Assembly: GCA_038259155.1 (NCBI GenBank)
Contig: JBBSPE010000185.1
Location: forward strand, 1-8,207
Direction of reading: 5' to 3'
Length of the DNA: 8,207 nucleotides
Source: JAABRT01 sp038259155
GTDB taxonomy: Bacteria > Gemmatimonadota > Gemmatimonadetes > Gemmatimonadales > Gemmatimonadaceae
Position numbers and translations under genes: made by a program. The first letter of the stretch is position 1; the number at the start of each line of letters is the position of its first letter. The notes under the pieces are model-generated. The model did no database searches. It saw nothing but the letters and a program-made list of their open reading frames with translations, and had not been told where the DNA came from. Of this stretch, positions 1-5,885 are shown piece after piece.

Positions 1-76
1 AGCGCCGTCGAGTCCCGCCGGCGCCCCCAACCCTCACCACCCCGGCACGGGGGCGTACAGAGTGACTCTCGACCCA

Positions 77-133
77 CGCGGCTCGCGCGTCACGAGCCGC
101 GCGATCGGACTCCGGATCCGCCATTCGCGGATC
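77..133 (+). other. Two tandem hairpins in the leader of the aspartase gene
   Basis: Two perfect inverted repeats lie just upstream of the aspartase start. The first pairs CGCGGCTCG (77-85) with CGAGCCGCG (93-101) around a 7-nt loop. The second pairs GATCCGC (115-121) with GCGGATC (127-133) around a 5-nt loop and ends 29 bases before the ATG. A short T-run (153-157) follows, but it is about 20 bases from the second stem, so this is not a normal intrinsic terminator. The hairpins could be an mRNA leader structure, the end of a gene lying left of the window, or chance in GC-rich DNA. I see no convincing -35/-10 promoter in 1-162. Confidence 0.3.
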
Positions 134-162
134 ACCCTCGTGCCCTGACTCCTTTTTGCCTC

Positions 163-2037
163 ATGTTGAGCCCCGCTGATATCGCCACGCGACTCGAATC
201 TGCCAGCTTTGTTGCTGGTTTCTCCGAAGCCTATCTCTGGCGCCTCGCCCGCGCGGTCACGCCGCGGCATCTGGCCGTGGAAGACACGCTCTTCGAAGAG
301 GGGGGCGCGCGTGCCCTGTTCGCCATCCTGCTCAGCGGCGCCATTGCCGTGGAGAAGGGACATGAAGGTCGCATCACGCGTCTGGCCACGCTCGGCCCCG
401 GCGAGGCCGTGGGCGAGGGCATCTTTCTGGACGATGAGCAGCACGGCACCACGGCACGTGCGATCATGCCGTCCGACCTGCTCATCATGACGCGAGCGGA
501 CGTGGACACGCTCATCCGCGACCATCCGCAGCTCTACGCCGGCCTTGTGAATCGCGCCGCGCGCACGATCTCCGCGCGACTGCGCGCCGCCGATGCCACG
601 CTGGTGGGACGCGGACGCGCACTCGGCTTTGGTGGACACCGCACGCGCACGGAGAAAGACCTGCTCGGCGCCCGCGAGGTGCCGTACGAAGCGTTGTACG
701 GCGTGCAGACGCTGCGCGCGCTCGAGAATTTCCCCATTACCGGCATCCCAATTCGCGAGATGCCGGAGCTGATCGACGCACTCGCCGCCGTGAAGGAAGC
801 CGCAGCGAACGCGAACCACGAACTTGGTCTGCTGCCCACGCCCATCCACAACGTGATCGTGAAGGCGGCCCGTGAAATCCGCGCCGGACGCCATCACGAG
901 CACTTTCTGGTGGACGTGATCCAGGGCGGCGCCGGCACCAGCACGAACATGAACGCCAACGAAGTCATTGCGAATCGCGCGCTGGAGCTGAGCGACCGTC
1001 CCCGCGGTGACTACGCGTTCATCTCGCCCAACAGTCACGTCAATCTCAGCCAGTCCACCAACGACGTCTATCCGACCGCCGTCAAGATCGCGCTCTACGT
1101 GTCGCTGGGTGAATATCAGACCGGGCTGCGTGTGCTCGCCGAGGCGTTCCTGGCCAAGGGTGTCGAGTTCGCGCCGTTCATCAAAATGGGCCGCACGCAG
1201 ATGCAGGACGCCGTGCCCATGACGCTCGGCCAGGAGTTCACCGCCTACGGCAACACGCTGCTCGAGGACGTGGACCGGATTGGTGAAGCACGCCAGCTCA
1301 TTCGCGAGATCAACCTTGGCGCCACCGCCATTGGCACCGGCATCACCGCGAGCCCGGCGTATACCGCGTCCGTGTGCACGCACCTGAGTGCCATCACCGG
1401 AATCGCCCTCATCACCGCGCCCGATCTCGTGGAGGCCACCAGCGACACCGGCGCCTTCGTGCAGCTCTCGGGCGTGCTCAAGCGCACCGCCACCAAGCTC
1501 TCCAAGATCTGCAACGATCTGCGCCTGCTCTCGTCGGGACCACGCGCCGGCTTCAACGAAATCAATCTGCCCGCGGTGCAGCCCGGTTCGTCCATCATGC
1601 CGGGCAAGGTCAACCCCGTGATCCCCGAAGCGGTGAATCAGGTGTGCTTCGACATCATCGGCGCCGACGTCACGGTCACCATGGCGGCCGAGGCTGGCCA
1701 GCTGCAGCTCAACGCCTTCGAACCGATCATTGCGTACCGGCTCATGCGGTCGTTGCTGTCACTCCGCAACGCCTGTGCCATGCTGCGCGAGCGCTGCGTG
1801 GTTGGTATCACGGCCAACGCCGACCGCATGCGCTATTTCGTGGAGCACTCCGTCGGCATCGTGACTGCGCTGGTGCCCGTGCTCGGCTACGAAGTCGCCA
1901 CGGAGATCGCCAAGGAAGCCTACGAAACGGATCGCGGCGTGTTCGAAATCGTGCAGGAGCGCGGGCTGCTCACGCGCGAGCAACTCGATGACATTCTGAA
2001 TCCGAACTCCATGACCGTTCACCGCTCCACCAGTTGA
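163..2037 (+). CDS. aspA: Aspartate ammonia-lyase with N-terminal cyclic-nucleotide-binding-like domain
   Basis: This cytoplasmic enzyme is predicted to deaminate L-aspartate reversibly to fumarate and ammonia; the family works as a tetramer. The lyase part begins near residue 160, where KDLLGAREVP and YGVQT match the extreme N-terminus of ordinary aspartases (about 470-480 residues). Fumarase/aspartase motifs follow in order: GGAGTSTNMN (255-264), SQSTNDVYP (296-304), GRTQMQDAVP (343-352) and the signature loop GSSIMPGKVNP (475-485). GRTQ..DAVP instead of GRTH..DATP favours aspartase over fumarase. The first ~150 residues are extra and look like a CRP-type effector domain: a beta-roll with GPGEAVGEG (78-86) and a cassette ending at A100, then helices and a linker (142-161). 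The cassette lacks the usual phosphate-binding Arg (HGTTARA at 94-100), so the ligand is uncertain. The ATG at 163 is the only start that includes the whole domain; no Shine-Dalgarno is visible. The lipoprotein gene follows 2 bases after the TGA. Confidence 0.93.
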   Translation: MLSPADIATRLESASFVAGFSEAYLWRLARAVTPRHLAVEDTLFEEGGARALFAILLSGAIAVEKGHEGRITRLATLGPGEAVGEGIFLDDEQHGTTARAIMPSDLLIMTRADVDTLIRDHPQLYAGLVNRAARTISARLRAADATLVGRGRALGFGGHRTRTEKDLLGAREVPYEALYGVQTLRALENFPITGIPIREMPELIDALAAVKEAAANANHELGLLPTPIHNVIVKAAREIRAGRHHEHFLVDVIQGGAGTSTNMNANEVIANRALELSDRPRGDYAFISPNSHVNLSQSTNDVYPTAVKIALYVSLGEYQTGLRVLAEAFLAKGVEFAPFIKMGRTQMQDAVPMTLGQEFTAYGNTLLEDVDRIGEARQLIREINLGATAIGTGITASPAYTASVCTHLSAITGIALITAPDLVEATSDTGAFVQLSGVLKRTATKLSKICNDLRLLSSGPRAGFNEINLPAVQPGSSIMPGKVNPVIPEAVNQVCFDIIGADVTVTMAAEAGQLQLNAFEPIIAYRLMRSLLSLRNACAMLRERCVVGITANADRMRYFVEHSVGIVTALVPVLGYEVATEIAKEAYETDRGVFEIVQERGLLTREQLDDILNPNSMTVHRSTS

Positions 2038-2039
2038 TC

Positions 2040-5000
2040 ATGTCCCAGCTGCACAGGTCACGCACGATACGATGCGCGCTGACTGCTCTCTCCCTTGGTC
2101 TTGCCGTGGCCGCCTGCGGCGGCGGTGAAGGTGGTGGTGGAACCGGCGTGCCGGTGGCCGCAAGCATCTCGCTCGGCGCGCCATCCCTGATGCTCACCAC
2201 CATTGACGGCTCGAGCGCGGTCACAGCCACCGTGCGTGACGCCAGCGGCGATGTACTGAGTGGTGCCGCGGTCGCGTGGAGCAGCGATGCACCCAGCGTG
2301 GCCAGCGTGAGCAGCTCGGGCAGTTCGGCCACGATCACGGCCCGCGGGCGTGGCGCCGCCGTGGTAACGGCGCGCAGCGGAAATGTGAATGCAAGCACTA
2401 CCGTCCTTGTGCGCACCGCATTTGCGGTGGCGGTGTCGCCGGCGCAGGGTGTGATCCGCGTTGGCGCCACCTTCCCGCTGCAGGCGCTCGTGAGTGCCGA
2501 CGAGGGCGCAGCGAGCACCGTGACCTGGATCAGTGAATCGCCGGCGCTCGCTACGGTTTCCGCGCAGGGCGTGGTCACCGGCATCGCGCCAGGTACCGTC
2601 ACGATCACCGCGCGCAGCACGAGTGACACACGGCTCACCGCCACGGCGAGCGTTACCGTGAATCCGGCGCGTGCGCTCATCCTCACGCCAGCCGAGATGA
2701 ACATTGGCCGAGATGAGGGGCGGGCGCTCACAGCACAGGTGTTTCTGGATGCGGGACAGTCCACGGGCGTTACGTGGCGCACCAATCGGCCGCTCATCGC
2801 CACGGTCAATCAGCAGGGGCTCGTCACCGGTGTCAGCGACGGCGACGCCACGATTACGGCGCTCTCCATGGCAGACACCACCTTGCGCTCAACAGCCATG
2901 GTGCACGTGGTGCCGGTGGTGCGCAGCATCACGCTCTCTTCCACCACGAGCTCGCTCAACATCGGGCAGACGAGCACGTTCGCGGCCACGGTGGCGGCTG
3001 ATCAGGGCGTCACCAAGGCCGTAGCGTGGTCTTCCAGCAACCCAACGGTGGCCTCCATCAGCGCCGCCGGGGTTGCCACCGCGATTGGCGTTGGGAGTAC
3101 GATCATTCGGGCCCGCGCCGTGTCGGACACTACGCGCGAAGCAACGGCCACGGTCACGGTACTCGCCCGCCCCGTTGCTCTTGCGCTGGGCGCGCAGTCG
3201 GTCGGCCTCACCATTGGCAGAACCACCTCGCTGACGGCCACGGTTACCGGTGATCCCGGCATTTCCACCACCGTGACCTGGACCTCGCGCAATGCGGGCG
3301 TCGCCTCGGTGAACGCGCAGGGACTTGTCACCGCGATTGGCAGTGGCGTGACCTGGTTGGTCGCTGAGGCGACGGCCGACGCGGCGCAACGGGACTCCGT
3401 GCGGGCCACCGTTGTGCCGCAGTTGGCCGGCGCCTGGAGCGCTGATCGACTGGGCGGACCGCTCATCGAAGACATTCGATCACTCTGGTCGCTCAACAGC
3501 ACGCTGGCGTTCGCCGTGAACTCGCTCGGCGACATCTATCGTTGGGACGGTGCGGAATGGAGTGCAAGCGCGCGCGGTTCGCAGTTCGGCACATCGTTTG
3601 CGGCCGTACATGGCGTCTCGGCATCCGCGGTGACCGCCGTCGGTACCAACGGTGTAATTGTTCGCTTCAACGGCAGTACATGGTCGAACTCGCCGTCGGG
3701 GATCACCACGTCGCTGAATGATGTTTGGATGCACAGCGCGGACACCGCGTGGGCCGTGGGCGCTGGCGGTGTGGCTGTGCGCTTGGCGAACGGCGTGTGG
3801 AGCGCCGGCAGCACCGGTGCCACCACGACCCTGCGCGCCGTGTGGGGCTCGGGCACGCTGGCCTTCGCGGTGGGTGATGGCGGCGTGGTGCGGCGCTGGC
3901 AGAGTGGCGGGTGGCTGCCGGTGGCGTCGGGCGTGACCGAGACGCTGCACGATGTCTGGTCAGCCGGTACCGGGCCCGTGTACGCGGTGGGCGACTTTGG
4001 ACAGATCATTCGCTGGAATGGATCGGCGTTCGAGAGCGAGGCGAGCGGCACCACCGCGTCGTTGCTCGCCGTCGCAGGCTCGGTCTCCGGTGCGGTCTAC
4101 GCCGTGGGTGACGGTGTGGTGCTGGGCAAATTGGCTGGCGACTGGATCGAATCCACGCCGCCGTATCGCACACGGTTCAGCGCCACTGCGGTGGACCAGA
4201 GCGGTCGTCTCTGGGTGGGTGGCCAGCGCGGACTCGTGCTGTACCTGAGCGCTCCCGGCGCGTGGTCCACGTTGAGTCTGACGCCCGACCTGCTGGACGT
4301 GTGGAGCTCGAGCGCCACGCATGCCATCGCGGTGGGAGAACTGGGCTTCATTTTCCGGTACAACGGCACCACGTGGACGCGTCAGGCAGCGCCCACGCTG
4401 GAGCGGCTGAACACCGTGTGGGCCGAATCGGCCAATCTCGCCTTTGTGGGCGGCGATAACGGTGTGTTGTTGCGCTGGAACGGTAGCACGTGGACCTCAA
4501 TGCCCTCGCCAACGGTCGATCACATCTACGCCATGTGGGGCGCGTCCGCAAACGCGGTGTGGGCAGTGACGGATGCCGGGCAGGTGCTGCGCTGGAACGG
4601 CGCGACGTGGTCGGTCGTGTACACGCAGTCGCTGCCGCTCTACGGCGTCTTCGGATCGAGCGACCGCGATGTGCACGTGGTGGGCCTATCGGGAACGGCC
4701 GCCCACTTCGACGGGAACGCCTGGCTGGCTCGCCCCGCCTCTGGCGACCCGGTGCTCGTGGGCCTCTGGGCCGCCGACGGACAAACGGCGATCGCGGTCG
4801 GCGCGCGCGATTTCAACTCGGGCGTGGCGCTGCGCTTCAATGGGACGTGGTCGGAGCAGTCCACTGGCACGTCCAGCATTCTCAGCGCGGTGTGGGGCGC
4901 CGTGGGCTTTGACTTGTACGCGGTGGGCGACCTGGGCACGATCCTGCGCTTCAACGGCACGGGCTGGTTGCCCATGGTGTCCGGTACCACGGAGTTTCTG

Positions 5001-5243
5001 TGGGCCGTGAGCGGCGCACCCGACGGCACGGGCGCGGGCTTTGCTGTGGGCCTCAACGGCACCGTGGTGCACGCATCTTCGCCGTCCGGCGCGGCGGTCG
5101 CGTACAACACGGTCGCTGGCCCGCGCTCGAGGCGTGAACCAGCGGATCTCGCGCCTGCGCGTTCGGCTCGCGCGGCCCGGGCGGGGACGCTTCCGGCCAA
5201 CGCGCAGCGTCGCGCGCCCGCGCGGGGACGCGCGCGTCGCTGA
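2040..5243 (+). CDS. Large lipoprotein: five BIG2-like Ig domains plus 14 propeller-type repeats
   Basis: This is a predicted surface or periplasmic lipoprotein of 1067 residues. Residues 1-25 form a signal peptide with arginines and a hydrophobic core, ending in a lipobox (LAVAAC) with the lipidated Cys at 26. A Gly-rich spacer follows, with no Asp at +2, which fits outer-membrane sorting. Residues ~40-460 hold five Ig-like BIG2-type domains of about 84 residues, each with a core like VTWxSxxPxxAxV followed by GxVTGxxxGxxxIxA. Residues ~475-1014 hold 14 repeats of ~39 residues of the form (A/D)VW...AVGDxGxxxRxNGxxW, a propeller-like repeat common in myxobacterial secreted proteins. The last 52 residues are Arg/Ala-rich. 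ATG 2040 starts 2 bases after the aspartase stop; a TTG at 2034 is in frame but less likely. BIG2 domains often serve in adhesion or as spacers. No catalytic motif is seen and the ligand is unknown. Confidence 0.85.
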   Translation: MSQLHRSRTIRCALTALSLGLAVAACGGGEGGGGTGVPVAASISLGAPSLMLTTIDGSSAVTATVRDASGDVLSGAAVAWSSDAPSVASVSSSGSSATITARGRGAAVVTARSGNVNASTTVLVRTAFAVAVSPAQGVIRVGATFPLQALVSADEGAASTVTWISESPALATVSAQGVVTGIAPGTVTITARSTSDTRLTATASVTVNPARALILTPAEMNIGRDEGRALTAQVFLDAGQSTGVTWRTNRPLIATVNQQGLVTGVSDGDATITALSMADTTLRSTAMVHVVPVVRSITLSSTTSSLNIGQTSTFAATVAADQGVTKAVAWSSSNPTVASISAAGVATAIGVGSTIIRARAVSDTTREATATVTVLARPVALALGAQSVGLTIGRTTSLTATVTGDPGISTTVTWTSRNAGVASVNAQGLVTAIGSGVTWLVAEATADAAQRDSVRATVVPQLAGAWSADRLGGPLIEDIRSLWSLNSTLAFAVNSLGDIYRWDGAEWSASARGSQFGTSFAAVHGVSASAVTAVGTNGVIVRFNGSTWSNSPSGITTSLNDVWMHSADTAWAVGAGGVAVRLANGVWSAGSTGATTTLRAVWGSGTLAFAVGDGGVVRRWQSGGWLPVASGVTETLHDVWSAGTGPVYAVGDFGQIIRWNGSAFESEASGTTASLLAVAGSVSGAVYAVGDGVVLGKLAGDWIESTPPYRTRFSATAVDQSGRLWVGGQRGLVLYLSAPGAWSTLSLTPDLLDVWSSSATHAIAVGELGFIFRYNGTTWTRQAAPTLERLNTVWAESANLAFVGGDNGVLLRWNGSTWTSMPSPTVDHIYAMWGASANAVWAVTDAGQVLRWNGATWSVVYTQSLPLYGVFGSSDRDVHVVGLSGTAAHFDGNAWLARPASGDPVLVGLWAADGQTAIAVGARDFNSGVALRFNGTWSEQSTGTSSILSAVWGAVGFDLYAVGDLGTILRFNGTGWLPMVSGTTEFLWAVSGAPDGTGAGFAVGLNGTVVHASSPSGAAVAYNTVAGPRSRREPADLAPARSARAARAGTLPANAQRRAPARGRARR
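5168..5231 (+). repeat. Imperfect direct repeat inside the lipoprotein's 3' tail
   Basis: A 23-bp stretch at 5168-5190 recurs as a 22-bp copy at 5210-5231, with one gap and one mismatch. Both copies end in the identical 10-mer GCGGGGACGC. The repeats start 42 bp apart, so they are in frame with each other apart from the 1-base gap. They encode part of the Arg/Ala-rich C-terminus (SARAARAGT, then QRRAPARGRARR). They may mark repeat DNA that became coding through loss of an earlier stop. Confidence 0.55.
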
Positions 5244-5326
5244 GCGGCACGCGGGCGCGTCACCCCGCCTCACTCCGCGTCAACCGCGAACGCGTCGGGC
5301 AGCGGCCGGCCCGGTTTGAACGCGGT

Positions 5327-5354
5327 GACCGGTAACCGGTAGCCGGCAACCGGT
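5327..5354 (+). repeat. Array of four 7-bp units (NACCGGT type)
   Basis: Four adjacent heptamers are visible: GACCGGT, AACCGGT, AGCCGGC and AACCGGT. The core ACCGGT is its own reverse complement, so the array reads the same on both strands apart from the spacer base. Degenerate relatives (TACCCGT at 5359, TGCCGGT at 5384, TGTCGGT at 5394) follow out of phase, which suggests an older and longer array that has decayed. Confidence 0.6.
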
Positions 5355-5491
5355 TGCGTACCCGTCGCGCCCTCGCCGTTCGGTGCCGGTGGTTGTCGGT
5401 CATCGGCCTCAGACACGGCGTCGGTCCGGCCACGCACGAGTGGTAGTGCGGCGGGGCTGACCAAGAGCTCCGGCGTGCCCGCCGCCCCTCA

Positions 5492-5670
5492 CACTGCTTT
5501 CGGTGTGGGTAGACGGCTGACAGTTGTCAGTGGAACTGCATTCGGTCTGCGTCGGGCCGTCGCGTCTGACAGCGAAGCCGTAGCGGCGAGCGAAGCGCCG
5601 CCGTCCAGCCGAGCCCCAACGCTCTGTTCAACCGTCCACCGTGAGCCGTTAACCCACACCGAAAGCAGTG
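5492..5670. repeat. 179-bp inverted-repeat element with 45-bp arms
   Basis: CACTGCTTTCGGTGTGGGT (5492-5510) is the exact reverse complement of 5652-5670. Extended inward without gaps, the arms 5492-5536 and 5626-5670 match at 37 of 45 positions by my hand alignment. Complementarity stops abruptly outside 5492 and 5670. The 89-bp centre contains a small hairpin (GCGGCG 5583-5588 with CGCCGC 5596-5601) close to the axis, and the left arm includes its own palindrome CTGACA-GT-TGTCAG (5517-5530). The inner, less conserved part of each arm is built of 7-bp units, for example AACCGTC, CACCGTG, AGCCGTT, AACCCAC at 5630-5657. I see no target-site duplication. It could be a MITE-like element, a large RNA/DNA hairpin acting as a two-way terminator, or two copies of an intergenic repeat in opposite orientation. 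Confidence 0.6.
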
Positions 5671-5763
5671 CCCGAACTCGACGCACCGCCCTGATCTCCG
5701 AACGGCCCCGCCGCATCACCGCCAGCTCCCAGACGCCCGACCGGCGCCGTGTCTGAGGCCGTC

Positions 5764-5819
5764 AACCAGTTACCAGTGACCAGTTATCCGTCACTCGCAA
5801 CCCGTCGCCGGCCACCGGT
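5764..5819 (+). repeat. Array of eight degenerate 7-bp units (NACCAGT to NACCGGT)
   Basis: Read in a strict 7-bp phase, the units are AACCAGT, TACCAGT, GACCAGT, TATCCGT, CACTCGC, AACCCGT, CGCCGGC and CACCGGT. The first three differ only at the first base, and later ones drift towards the NACCGGT form seen at 5327-5354. The array ends 66 bases before the stop of the dacB-type gene and lies outside any credible coding frame. Confidence 0.6.
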
Positions 5820-5885
5820 GGGAGTCAACGCGGTCGCCGGTCTTCGGCGGTCGGTTCCTGCCGCTCAGCGCCCCGACCGCTCCCG

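Larger units (their letters stand above)
5244..5885. other. Gene-free, repeat-rich region between convergent genes
   Basis: These 642 bases separate the lipoprotein stop from the dacB-type stop. Open frames exist here (for example 5475-5756 on + and 5489-5719 on -), but they are short, low in complexity, match no family I know and cross the inverted repeat, so I do not call them genes. What can be seen is repeats: arrays of 7-bp units at 5327-5354 and 5764-5819 and the inverted-repeat element at 5492-5670. No stem followed by a T-run serves as an obvious terminator for either gene, although one would be expected between convergent genes. A weak GCGGG/CCCGC stem at 5251-5268 has no T-run. Confidence 0.7.

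Noticed and set aside
34..1383. 449-residue open frame on the - strand opposite the aspartase gene
   Set aside because: It is antisense to a well-supported enzyme gene, has a composition typical of GC-rich shadow frames (many His, Arg, Gly) and matches no family I recognise.
1374..1991. 205-residue + strand frame inside the aspartase gene
   Set aside because: It overlaps the conserved aspartase catalytic region in another frame and is low-complexity Arg/His/Ala sequence.
5492..5670. Integron attC site
   Set aside because: It is palindromic and follows a gene, but I find no correctly placed RYYYAAC / GTTRRRY core pair, and no integrase or cassette array is in view.
5475..5756. 93-residue + strand frame in the intergenic region, and its - strand partner at 5489-5719
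   Set aside because: Both run straight through the inverted-repeat element, and the similar THTESS-like peptides they encode are explained by the repeated DNA. There is no start signal or domain.
5244..5885. CRISPR array
   Set aside because: The repeated units are only 7 bp, degenerate and without unique spacers.
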